The position numbers and the translations under genes were made by a program. The notes under the pieces were generated by a model. The model made no database searches, was not told where the DNA came from, and saw only the letters and a list, made by a program, of their open reading frames with translations. This document shows, piece by piece, positions 46,501 through 57,856 of a DNA stretch of 64,000 nucleotides (positions within the stretch are counted from its first letter, which is position 1; each line of letters opens with the position of its first letter). The stretch is taken from positions 536,001-600,000 of the forward strand of contig WHVD01000018.1 in NCBI GenBank assembly GCA_015178975.1. The letters run 5' to 3'. The stretch comes from Hysterangium stoloniferum. Taxonomy: Eukaryota; Basidiomycota; Agaricomycetes; Hysterangiales; Hysterangiaceae.

Positions 46501-48742
46501 TTCAGAGCCAAGTGCAGTCCGTGATATTGGGATGAGACTCCAGCTGACATTTGACCACAGCCGAATTTCGAGCCGTCATTGCGGATGTCATTCCCAACAT
46601 TGTTGCACTGTTGAAGCACTCTGACTCTGGCCTTCGATCAAGCGCAGTATCGGTCCTAGGGAAAGTTTCAGAGCCACGTGCGGTTTGTGATAGTGGGATG
46701 GGAATCCAGCTGACATTTGACCGCAGCCGAATTTCGAGCCGTCATTGCGGGTGTCATTCCCGACATTGTTGCACTGTTGAAGGACTCTGACAATGACGTT
46801 CGATTAAGCTCACGATTGGCCCTGGAAAAGGTTTCAGAGCAAGGTACGGTGTGTGATACTGGGATGATAATCCAGTTAACATTTGGGCACAGCCAAATTT
46901 CGAGTCGCCATTGCCGGTGTTATTCCCGACATTGTTGCACTGTTGAAGGACCCTGACTGGCGCGTTCGATCAGCCGCAGTATCCGTCCTGGGGAAGGTTT
47001 CAGAGCAATGTGCGGTCTGTGATACTGGGATGAGAATCCTGCTGACATTTGACCTCGGCTGAATTTCAAGCCGCCATTGCTGGTGTCATTCCCGACATTG
47101 TTGCATTGTTGAATGACTCTGACTGGCGCGTTCAAACAACGGCAGTCTCCGTCCTGAAGAATATTTCAGAGCTAAGTGCGGTCTGTGATACTGGGATGAG
47201 AATCCAGCTGACATTTGACCACAGCCGAATTTCGAGCCGCGATGGCAGGTGTCATTCCCGACATTGTTGCCATGTGGAAGGGTTTTGACTCGCGTGTTCG
47301 ATCAAGCGTAGTATCCCTTCTGGGGAAACTTTCACAGCCGAGTGCGGTCTCTGACACGGATGAGAATCCAGCTAACATTTGACCATAGCCGAATTTCGAG
47401 CCGTCATTGTTGGTGTCATTCCCGACATTGTTGCACTGTTGAAGCACTTTGACTCTGGCATTCGATCCAGCGCAATATCGGTCCTGGAGAAGGTTTCAGA
47501 GCAATGTGCGCTGTGTGATGATGGGATGGGAATCCCGCTGACATTTGACCACAGCCGAATTTCAAGCCGCCATTGCTGGTGTCATTCCCGACATTGTTGC
47601 ACTGTTGAATGACTCTGATTGGCGCGTTCGATCAAGTACAGTATCCGTCCTGGGGAAGGTTTCAGATCCAAGTGCGGTTTGTGATACTGGGATGAGAATC
47701 CAGTTGACATTTGACCACAGCCGAATTTCGAGCCCCTATTGCGGGTGTCATTCCTGACATTGTTGCACTGTTGAAGGACTCTGACGGGCGCGTTCGATTA
47801 AGCGTACTATCAGTCCTGGGGAAGGTCTCAGAGCAAGGCGCGGTGTGTGATACTGGGATGGGAACCAGCTGACATTTGACCATAGCCGAATTTCGGGTCG
47901 CCATTGCGGGTGTCATTCTCGACATTGTTGCGCTGTTGAAGGACTCTGACTCTATGGTTCGATCAAGCGCACTATTGACCCTGGAGAAGATTTCAGAGCA
48001 ATGTGCGGTCTGTGATACTAGGATAAGAATCCAGCTGACATTTGACTACAGCCAGATTTCGAGCCGCCATTGCGGGTCTCATTCCCGACATTGTTGCACT
48101 GTTGAAGCACTCTAACTCCGGCGTTCGATCAAGCGCACTATTGGCCCTAGAGAATTTTTCAGGGCAATGTGCGGTCTGCGATACTGGGATGAGTATCCAG
48201 CTGACATTTGACTACAGCCGAACTTCGATCCGCCATTGCCATTGTCATTCCCGACATTGTTGCACTGTTGGAAAATACAAATTTCCAAACTCAAACAACA
48301 GCTGTTGACCTGCTCCTTAAACTAGCGGCTTATGGTGTGTGCCTTGACACGCAATTCAACACGCTCCCCTCACCCATGTTTTCAAAGATTGCCTTCGTAA
48401 AGTTATTATTGGCTGTAACCTCGAGCATTATTGTATATCCCTTGTTGCCGCCGAAAAGGATATAGTCGTTTCGGCTGGTGGAAAATTGTTTGTAGCTTTT
48501 GCTCAATATGGTAAGCTTTGATTCTTTGCACCATTGACTTCTTTTATTGTCTTGCAGGTTATCTTCCAAACATTAAGCTGTGGATAGTTCTGTCTGCACT
48601 GTGCCACCTATATTTCCCTATATCACCTCTAAAACATCGTTGTACACTGATTGTCATCCTCTTGAAATCTTGTAAGTGTTTGTATCCTCTAGTTGTCATA
48701 AATCCTGATCTTCGTAGCTTGTGTAAGCCACACTGTTCTTGA
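40503..48742 (+). CDS. DUF6535 membrane module fused to a 33-unit HEAT-repeat solenoid
   Basis: My model has about 43 exons and about 2,000 residues. N-terminal exons: 40503-40563, 40612-40817, 40876-42139, 42186-42227 and 42285-42359, with introns of 46-58 nt that all keep frame. They encode DUF6535 (IIWSLYLKETEKEDKELANS, LLIFAGLFGAILSAFLVES, SLIVNYLWFASLGLTLFSAL, then two more helices GIPLFIQLALFLFFAGLVLF and LMLFLTIFAIVLYILGTVF): a four-helix membrane anchor widespread in agaricomycetes. Then come 33 single-exon HEAT repeats in two blocks (42414-44685, 45233-48334) joined by a non-repeat linker. The C-terminal exons are 48388-48510 and 48558-48742. No stop was found in any exon. One splice acceptor (before 47059) reads CGG instead of AG. 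Function unknown; surface-variable repeats behind a membrane anchor suggest a sensor or scaffold (inference). Confidence 0.85.
42414..44685 (+). repeat. HEAT exon-intron tandem array, block 1 (14 units, 166-bp period)
   Basis: Exon starts: 42414, 42580, 42746, 42912, 43078, 43242, 43408, 43574, 43740, 43906, 44072, 44238, 44403 and 44569. Each exon is 117 nt, phase 1, coding 39 residues of the type EFRAAIAGVIPDIVALLKDS followed by a variable turn and VRSSALSVLGKVSEQ. Introns are 47-49 nt, begin GTGCGGT or GCGCGGT, contain the branch-like CAGCTGACA and end CCACAG. Introns are as conserved as exons, so the duplicated unit is genomic. Confidence 0.95.
45233..48334 (+). repeat. HEAT exon-intron tandem array, block 2 (19 units)
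   Basis: Exon starts: 45233, 45399, 45565, 45731, 45897, 46063, 46229, 46395, 46561, 46727, 46893, 47059, 47225, 47389, 47555, 47721, 47886, 48052 and 48218. Same unit as block 1. The first (DAFGPAITHAIANIGALL) and last (ELRSAIAIVIPDIVALLENT) are the most diverged, as usual for capping repeats. The intron before 47059 lacks the AG. Confidence 0.95.
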
Positions 48743-49251
48743 AGTTGCTCATATTGTATCCTTCATCATACATTTCATGGAGGATATTTCTTTTGAGTGC
48801 ATTCAGGCTTTGATTCTGCAAATGGATAGACATGGACTATTAACAACATTGTAGTTTCACAAATGTAGTTTATGAGTGGATGAATGGTGAAAACTTTACC
48901 TACTGTCACATATCATTCATATCAGATCCACATGTACATATTTGCTACTTTGTGCCACTTGTTGTTATCCCTTCTGTCAGATGTTACAATTCAGCATACT
49001 AGATACATGTTGTGTACTACTGTGGTCCCATAGTTAATGTTCCAGTAATTCTCACTACTTCATTGTCAGAGTGGGTTGCTATAATTCAGTGATTTGGACT
49101 GGAAAAGTTGAATTTGCATCTCTAACAATATGTATGATTAACCTGATCTTTAACCTTATACATGATAATCCCTTTGAAGGAGTGTATGTGGGAGGTGTTA
49201 GGATCCACACCTTTTTGGACCTCCAATCATCTGTTTTACTTGGTATAGATA
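48743..49251. other. Downstream flank of the DUF6535-HEAT gene, no gene
   Basis: About 500 bp of non-coding sequence. A TGTTAGGATCC start at about 49196 may be the beginning of an LTR into which the Tc1 composite at 49252 inserted. Confidence 0.4.
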
Positions 49252-52200
49252 CAGTAGGGGACAAAACTGTCCCAATGTTTTGTTAATTCTGATTAAATGG
49301 TTTATTACTAGTCAAATAAATTTCCTAACATTGTGGAAATATTCTCAGATATACCTGAACATACTAACCCTCACATATCCAAAGATGATGTAATTCGGAT
49401 GGGAATTGGTATCACAGTGAATATTTAAAAATAACCAATCATTGGAACAGTTTTGTCCCCTGCTCTTTTCACTGATTTTACTCTATCATAACATCCACTA
49501 GAGGAATGGAAAATTTCCAAAATAAATCATGTGACATATATTCAATGTTCTAATTGATATGTGACTGTGACAGTCACATTTCAACTATTACTCTCATCAT
49601 GAAAGCTATTTCTCCTCTCAAAAGAGGATAGGCCATCTCTCTCCTCCAAAATAGACTCTCCAATAGGAATGTGGCCTCTATAATAGGTCTTATCAAGTCT
49701 CCTAATAAGTGAAATTGGTCAGGAGATGAACATAGACAAATAAAACCTGAAAGGAGGATGTTCTTCCAAGCTTTCCCCTATTAATTAAAGGAGGATTATA
49801 CATCAAATCACCTCTAGCAAGTTAGATACTGTAATGCTGTCCAGGCCATATATTATGCAGAATTCATCCTTCCTTCAATCTCTGTAAGCATTCCCACTCC
49901 ATTCCAACCCATACAACCCCACACCATGATATTTCCACCTCCATACTTGACTGTAGGTTAGGTTGTCCTATCAGAAAGTGGTTCTCCAGCTTTCTTCCAC
50001 ATATATTGATGTCTGTCTGATCCAATCTTATTTATATTGGTCTCATCAGACTACAAGACCCTTTTCCAATCATCCACAGTCCAGTTTTGGTATGTACTTG
50101 AAGACAAAGCTTAACCTGCCTTTCTATATTGAGCCTTGAGCAAAGGCCTTTTTGCTTTGACTACAGGGGTTAAAACTGTGCTGTTTCAAGGTCCTCCTGA
50201 CTGTTTTGGATGAGACATGGGATTCATTGATGGAATTGATGAAGTATGTGGCCTGGACAGTTGTTATGTATTTCTAAGTTTTTTCCGATTTTTTAAACAA
50301 TTTCCCCTAACAAATTGCAAAAACAAATATTTAAATGTAATTATATTGCGACAATAAAATTGTACAATATTGTTTTGATTTATCTTGAATTTATACAATT
50401 TATTTTGTATTTTTATCTTATAAATTGAGCAAGTTATTGAGTTTCTACCTTTTATTCTTTTTTGATTAATATGTCGATGACTCAGCACTTATGCACAACG
50501 CACAAAAAGATCATGTGATATTCACATGACATTTCAAACTCCGATGCTGACAAAATGCAATTTGAAATACTTGCATTATCAAGGCGAAATATATATATTA
50601 TATTATTATAATAAAATATTATTATATTTATAACTAACTAAAAATAAATATAGTAATTATAATAATATAAAGCCGACCACCTGTGTTTATTACACGGTGC
50701 ACGGGAAAATCGTTACAACAAGTGACAGCCATCACAACAGGTGACAGTTGTCACAAGGTGCGATGGTCACAGAGGCGTGTGATGGTCATACAGGCGTGTG
50801 ACAGTCACAAGACACGAAGGGTGTCATGCACGTGGCGCACACAGGTCCGAGAGCATTATGTCATCATATATGCTACTATAGCAAAAACCGGAAATTCCCT
50901 GGAATATTCCAGTGACTGCCAAAGGAATGGTAGTTAATAGGTACTAATAATAGATAGAATATTGTAGAATATTCTGTAAGTTTCCAGAATGTTCTATTAT
51001 GCCAAGAATATTCTATAGTGTCTTAGAAGTAGTTAGAACCTTCCACAATGCTCTAGAAAATTCTAGAAAATTCTAAATGACATCATTCCTTCTAGAATGA
51101 CATCACTCAATCTTCTAGAATCTTCTAAATGTCTCAGAATAAAATGTACATAAGGAGCTCAGCTCCAGCCCTGAATATAATCTTAATCTTAATAAATCAA
51201 TCTTATCATCACATCAACCTACCACATCTGTGTGTGTCACTGCAGCAAGCAGGCTACTCCACCCCTATCTGGGCAGTTGGACATCTCATTCCACCTCTAT
51301 CAGAGCTGTTGGAAACCCTTGCCACCTCTATCAGAGTTGTTGGAAACCCTTGCCACCTCTATCAGAGTTGTTGGCCAATCAGATCCCTTGTCACCTCAAT
51401 CTGAGTTGTTGACTTTTATTTGTTCCCCTTGCCACTTCTTAATTGAATAGCTGGCTATCTTTTATATATTATTTCCACCTCAGTTAGAATTGTTGGTTAT
51501 CAATCAATAATATATAAATAATCTCATACTATAGTCATCTCTTAATTGAGTACTGATTATTAGTTTTCTCTACATTGTTATTTGTAGTCTAAGACTTCAG
51601 TCACCTCTAGTTGAGTAATTTGACTGTTTATTGCATTACAAATAATCCCTGTTCTATTGTTCATTCATTGTGAATCAGCAAAGCATATTCACATAAATAA
51701 ATACTGAGAATATCCTTGCAAGATCCTAAGACTACATTAAGATCCTGATAAGTTAATATCACAGTAGACCTTGTAGATTAGTGTAAATAAAGCATATATT
51801 AGCCAAATAGTGTTTTATTCTATATCTAATCTTTTGACCTGTTTATAAATATTTTTACTGTTTGATAAATAGTATAAAATATATATAAACTAGCTAGTAT
51901 TGAAGTTAAATCTAGCTTCAAAATCAGTAAATTGTTATTCTTATTTTAATAGTTGTTGTCACAGAAAAAGAACAAGCTTGCACAAGCAGCTCTCAAAACC
52001 TTCTTTGCAAAGTAGGGTGCATATATTCAAGTAAACTCTTGACTTCAGGGATTCTAAGTCTATTTAGGCTGCCACTGATTAATATCAAATACTTAAATTA
52101 TTTTACCTTGCAGTGAATTGAGTATTTGCACATCTTGAAGAGCATTGGACTCCTTTTTTGGAAAATAGTATTAAAATAAGGCTAATACATTACAACAGTA

Positions 52201-52774
52201 TTATCTAACTTGCCAGAGGTGATTTGATATATAATCCTCCTTTAATTAATAGGAAAAAGCTTGGAAGAACATCCTCCTTTCAGGTTTTATTTGTCCATGT
52301 CCATCTCCTGACCAATTCTACTTATTAATAGACTTGATAAGACCTATTATAGAGACCACATTCCTATTGGAGAGTCCATTTTGGAGGAGATGGCCTATCC
52401 TCTTTTGAGAGGAGAAATAGCTTTCATGATGAAAGTAATAGTTGAAATGTGACTGTCACAGTCACATATCAATTAGAACATTGAATATATGTCACCTGAT
52501 CTATTTTGGAAATTTTCCATTCCTCTAATGGATGTTATGATAGAGTAAAATCAGTGAAAAGAGCAGGGGACAAAACTCTCCCAATGATTGGTTATTTTTA
52601 AATATTCACTGTGATACCAATTCCCATCCGAATTAGATCATCTTTGGATATGTGAGGGCTAGTATATCCAGGTATATCTGAGAATATTTCCACAATGTTA
52701 GGAAATTTATTTGACCAGTAATAAACCATTTAATCAGAATTAACAAAACATTGGGACAGTTTTGTCCCCTACTG
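49252..52774. mobile_element. Fold-back Tc1/mariner composite made of two head-to-head 5' halves
   Basis: TA-flanked (49250-49251, 52775-52776) with Tc1 terminal repeats at both ends, same family as 12813-14413. The left part (49252 to about 49860, +) runs from the terminal repeat through the N-terminal transposase coding region (MKAISPL.., 49599 on). The right part is the same 5' region on the minus strand (52774 back to about 52200), interrupted by the family L element, and continues on the minus strand at 50261-49863 into the catalytic middle (WSDETNIN.., GCMGWNGVG). The two meet near 49860, so arms of about 575-600 bp form a long inverted repeat and the transposase C-terminus is absent. 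Both coding copies are broken. Confidence 0.85.
50262..52197 (-). mobile_element. Family L element, copy 1
   Basis: About 1.9 kb. On the minus strand it starts TGTTGTAATG and ends ATACATAACA. It lies in the right half of the Tc1 composite, between GATAATAC and CTGTCCAGG on the minus strand. No gene. It contains TTCTAGAA-type clusters (51000-51125), a TATA-like segment (ACATAAGGAGCTCAGCTCC, about 51149) and a tandem CACCTCTATCAGAG repeat (51290-51370, about three units of 31 bp). Order of parts matches the reverse of 33384-39430. Confidence 0.6.
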
Positions 52775-52776
52775 TA

Positions 52777-54030
52777 GTTCCCATGTATATTACAAATTCT
52801 TTAGTTCAAAAATCAGCTTAGATTAGCTCTTTCAACTTAGGAAACCCTCCTAATCTCTATCCTCAAATATCCCTAGAAACTCTCTTCAGCATTGTATTAA
52901 GCTGCATGTAACTTATGGGAGGTTTCCAGAGAAACCTGTGGATAATCTGGTAAGACTTGGCTTCAGCTTATAGGCTGCACTCTCATGAGATTGTGGTGTC
53001 CAATTTCAAGGAGGCAGATAGGGAACCTGTGGGTTCCATGATGGGTCAGAAAGTCAAGGTCAAGTGGTCAAGAGGTTAGGAGGCCTGCAGAAGGTAGTAG
53101 GTTGGAAGGTGAGTTGGACAGTCCACAGGCTCTGAGAGGATGATGTTGTTGTTCAGAGATGAGAGTTGGGAATTGAGTGGGGTATATGCTGAGTTAATGG
53201 GGGTGCTTAGAGTCACTAGGTGTGAAGGTAGTAGTCAATACTGGATGGCCTCTAGTACTAATACCGGTCTTTCCTTTATTCTATATTTTGTTTTATATTT
53301 TCTATATTTTTTCCTTATATTTTTCTTCACTTTAAACACTAGCTACACCTTGCATTTAATAGTTGAAGATCTATGTATACACATGGGCGCCTAAGTGCCC
53401 ACCACCATGTATTTACTATGCAGTCACACTCATGTGACACTACACATTTTTAACCCAACGACCACCACCTGTAACAGATGCAAGTGTTGGCCAGGGTTTC
53501 ATCTTGACTCTCAATGTCACTTATGTACTCTTAGATTTACTCTTCATAAGGCTTCACACTGTACAGTAACAGTCGAAGCCCTCTCTCTCTCTCTCAATTT
53601 CACAACCTCTTGGTACTCACAATCATCTTGACTCTCAACTTTACTCACTCTCAGGTAGGCTTCGTACTATAATAGTTGAAGCCTCCCTTCTCTCAACCCT
53701 GTGACCTCTCGATATTCACTCATAAGTTGATAATGACTTCTTCACTACTTTAGTTTCCTGTCACTGTATTACCCTAGATTGCATCTTAGAGGTCAATCTA
53801 TCTTTCTTCACTACCTGTGTGCTGTTGATTGGATCTCAGTGGTCAATCTCAAGCACTATAGTATCTTACAGATCATACCTCTAAGGTCGGTCTAAGATCA
53901 CTCATGTTGCATTACTTAGACTTCTATTATCGCTCCCTTATTGTATCTACATCTATTATCAATACCAGGTTTGCACTGTTCATAGTCAAACTAGCTCATA
54001 CATTGAGTGATAATCTACCCAACTCTTCAC
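52777..54030. other. LTR and leader-like debris, no gene
   Basis: 52890-53250 resembles the reverse of family F LTRs (shared block CTTGGCTTCAGCTTATAGGC near 52957). 53270-53370 is very T-rich. 53360-54030 is CT-rich with CTCTCTCTC runs and three spaced copies of CTTGACTCTCAA-type sequence. It ends in CTCTTCACA, directly before a primer-binding-like TGGTGATCTGGGC (about 54033), so it is probably the right end of a 5' LTR. Confidence 0.4.
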
Positions 54031-57000
54031 AGTGGTGATCTGGGCTGGACCCTCATTCCCTGTGAGCTAAAACTTGATTGATTATGACTGTGGGCGGTGC
54101 AGGAGTCTCTAGAATTCCTACACCTACTGGTAAACCCAAAACAAGAACAGGATCAGTTGGAATCAGACTTGCTAGTAATGTTACAGCAAGAAAACCCTCT
54201 CTGATGATGCAAGAGACTGATACTGGTCAAGGAGTCCTGCTGAACCCCTCCAAATTTGCAACCACTGATGCTGCCAAGGAAGGTGAGGAAGGTTCTTACT
54301 TCACACTGTCAGATAGTCTTGGAATCTATACCCACAATGAATAAAAGCATTTTCACCCTGACCTTCCTGCCACAACAGGTCATATTACAAAACATGTATA
54401 AGGGTCAAATCTATTACACTGAACTCACGAATGAAAAGTGGAAATCCTTTTACTCCAAGGAAATCAATGATGACAAAGTTACTGCGGTTGTACACAAGAC
54501 TACCATACTAGGTTCCCCAGAATGTCGAAGGAAGTGTCCATTTGGTTGAGTAGACTTCACCATATAGCATTGGCGGACACACTTCTCCCTCACGAAAGAA
54601 CTATCGACCAGCTCTCAGAGCAACTTCCTGAGTGGTCTGAGCAAATAGTCACCATGGAGGTCAAAGGTGGTAAAGGTATAAAACACACTCTATTCAAATG
54701 GGTAATCAGTCTAGTAGCCATGCACAATGTCATGCTACAAATCCTATACACAATTCAGAGCAAAGGGGGATCAGTACCTAAGGTTGACTATCATTATCTC
54801 TACACCCAGACCTTGGAAAGATCACTATATGAATTCGCCCCAAACCTACCATTCACCTACCACAGTCTACGTCTAAGGCTCATCCGCAGTTGGGAGAAAT
54901 GAGACAAGATGTTCATGGAAATCCTTCACTCGTATGATAACCACACGGTAGTGCCCCTCTCCCCAGCTCATACTTCTGACACTTTCATTCAGGGTCTTCA
55001 AGGATCCCTGAATACCAGATTCCTTCACTCACTAAACTGTGACTACATTTTGGAGAGCTTCTCAGGACATGAGGGAAGAGATATTAGGATGGCTACAAGA
55101 GAAGACTATTCCCCCCGTATCTCAAGCCTATCAAGCCAGGTTATCATGCTTCGCCCTGTCAGCGCACTTCTGCACATTTGAAATGTCAACTTCACAAAAC
55201 ACAAATGGATCATGGTTAGCTACCGTTCACCAAAGCTAGGTGCTGTTGTAGACCACCTTTAATCCCATTGCACAAACCAGCATTCCACGCATTGTCATTA
55301 ACTGTGTGAACTTCACTCATCACATACTACCACTAATTCTACAGTCATTACCATAACAAGAATTTACACTCAAAACTGTAATACCCTGCACACACTCCCA
55401 ATAACATTGCGACAATCTGGCTGACTGAGGTGCCGAAAATCCCAGACCCATTGAGCCTGAGGATGGCTAACCTGACAGGTCGATTGTGAGCTGGAAAGAC
55501 AAGCTGTCTTCACCAGAGGGAATGCTATGACTATCATGTCTTGGAGAGATATGTATGGTGCATCAGGATGAAGTCGCAGTGAGGAAAAATTGGACTGGGA
55601 AAATTGGATGGTATGGATTTATCATTTGAGGGAGTGGGAATGGGCACTGCGAGTCCCTCATGCTTGAGGGAGTGCATTAGATTTGGGATAGCAAGGGATA
55701 GCAAGTATTAGGACTCACATCACAACATGCAGGACTGCACAGCCAGGAACAGCTGTCAATGTCACACGCATCACAGATGGCTCCCGTTAACCACAGCTGA
55801 ACTGTGAACAATCAAGACCTCAAATTGAGATGACTCAATGTACAAAGACCCGTGGGCAGTTTTGGGCATCGAACAAAGTCCTCACCTTTTAGAGGCACCA
55901 CCAATCACAACTACTGCCAATATTATAATCAACAACAGCTGCGATAGAGATGGATGCAGAAGTATGGCACACGGGAAACCCAGCAGATGACTGAGGTAGT
56001 GGCCAACTGCAGTCTCATCATGAGCCTGAGGGATGGAAGAGCCCTACTGGAGGGAACACTGAACCGGGTGATTAGCTAGACAGGCAAAGGAACATTGGTG
56101 ATAGGGTGATGAATTGGAAGAAGAAAACCAAGAATTTTACTTCAAGGCATACCACACAGGGCAAGGTGTGGCAACGACAACCAAATGCTCAAGGACAACC
56201 TCGACGACTAGGTCTAGTCGACTTGAATGACATACAGGCTGAGGGAAGGAATAAACCCACGGACACCCAGTACGTCATGCAAGACAACATGCTCATCACA
56301 CTGCAATCACCATCTGCAGTACAAGAAGCGAAAGATGTCACCAAGACAAGTCGACGATCAATGCACCTGCATGGACCTGCTCGAAGATTTTGAGGAGTCC
56401 ACACACACTGGAATCGGAACCATCAGGTCGAGGCCATCATGTATGCAAACCGTTAGCATATACCTGCATATTCAATCAGCAGCAATGAAGGCATGACTAA
56501 AAGGGATGCCAGTGTCCTAGCACTGCCCCAGAACAACTTGCCACGAGATGTTGCTGCCATTGCAGCCTTGCTACACATAGATGATCAGCCCAGGACAGGA
56601 TGGATGAGAACTTACCTGGAATCTCAACATCATTCAAAAATGCAATGGCAATGGCCATATAGGACCTCAATGATCCACTGCAAATGCTATGGAGGCGAAA
56701 TGATGAAGGACTGGCCAACGAGAAAGTGTAACACCATGTCAATACCAGCATGTGGGAGATTTGCATCAACATCAAATGCACTGAGCATACCAGTGTCAAA
56801 TGTTCAATCGAACTGCCACATATCAAGAAAGTGACTGCCCCCCTTTTAACGTCACACCATTTATTGCTTACTGCACATCACATTGGCACTACAACACTCA
56901 TTCATGTCTACACTCACACAGCGACAATTCTTACAATCCACATTTATCATTGCACACCCATGGAAAGGGCTGAATCACCATTTTACTATGTAACAAGTTT

Positions 57001-57239
57001 ATCCTGGATCGCTATCGAACATCACCACTTGCCATTATCGCTTGTAGATAGGATTTGCAATTGGATTGGGAGTGGGAGTCAAAGTGATGGACAACTATGT
57101 GTGGATTCAAGGAGCATATTCGAGAGGGAGATTGTTGTGGTTGTCTCAAGGAGTTCAGGCAGGTGAACTCGGGGATAGGATTAAGGGAGTGCTCTTATTT
57201 AGTGTCATCTCCTTGTGCTCGAGGGAGTGTGTTGGATTT
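54031..57239 (+). mobile_element. Internal region of an LTR retroelement (family J), degenerate
   Basis: Starts with a primer-binding-like site (TGGTGATCTGGGCTGG) and runs to a purine tract (GCTCGAGGGAGTG) before the LTR at 57240. A gag-like region lies at 54084-55180: a Ser/Thr/Lys-rich N-terminus (MTVGGAGVSRIPTPTGKPKT) followed by helical sequence (WLSRLHHIALADTLLPHERT). No pol motif was recognised. Superfamily uncertain; Copia is suggested only by layout. An old fossil with many breaks. Confidence 0.5.
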
Positions 57240-57745
57240 TGGGAATCTGATATGCAAGCAACAAGGAGCACAGACCATACGCCTATATTAGTAAGCAGTT
57301 ACTGGGCATATAGATATAAAGACGATACATGTATTGTAGTCCTTATCTGTTTATAATGAGACTCATTTCGTATTACAATACACTGGTGGTGGTCCAACTG
57401 CTCAGGCTCTTCTGGGCTCATTCATTCCTCTTCCTAACAATCATCCTTCTGGGCATATAGATATAAAGATGATACATGTATTGTAGTCCTTATCCGTTTA
57501 TAATGAGACTCATTTCGTATTACAATACACTGGTGGTGGTCCAACCACTCAGGCTCTTCCAGGCTCATTCATTCCTCTTCCTAACAATCATCCTTCTGGG
57601 CATATAGATATAAAGATGATACATGTATTGTAGTCCTTATCCGTTTATAATGAGACTCATTTCGTATTACAATACACTGGTGGTGGTCCAACCACTCAGG
57701 CTCTTCCAGGCTCATTCATTCCTCTTCCTAACAATCATCCTTCAG
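57240..57745 (+). mobile_element. 3' LTR of family J with an internal triplication
   Basis: Starts TGTTGGATTTTGGGAATCTG after a purine tract. The second half consists of three tandem 147-bp units (57302-57742). It matches the LTR fragment at 32363-32493. The right flank (57746-57850) resembles the 3' flank of the membrane-protein gene copies. Confidence 0.7.
57302..57742 (+). repeat. Tandem repeat, three units of 147 bp, inside the family J LTR
   Basis: Units start at 57302, 57449 and 57596 with CTGGGCATATAGATATAAAG. Units two and three differ at very few sites; unit one is slightly more diverged (GACG for GATG, CTGCTCAGG for CCACTCAGG). Confidence 0.92.
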
Positions 57746-57856
57746 GAGTATGGCAAGTTTCCTGCGGGGTTTTGATGTAATTGAAACAACCTGTATCACC
57801 ATGACAGTTGTCTAATAGCATTTTCCAAGCTACCATTTCCCCACTGCACCTTGTAG

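Noticed and set aside
42414-48334. The regular 166-bp array as a CRISPR or satellite array
   Set aside because: The conserved unit is a coding HEAT exon plus a spliceable intron in a eukaryotic gene; there are no unique spacers.
42414-48569. Many 60-140-residue minus-strand frames and plus-strand frames reading through introns in the HEAT array
   Set aside because: Shadows of the exon-intron repeat; they recur with the 166-bp period and disappear once introns are removed.
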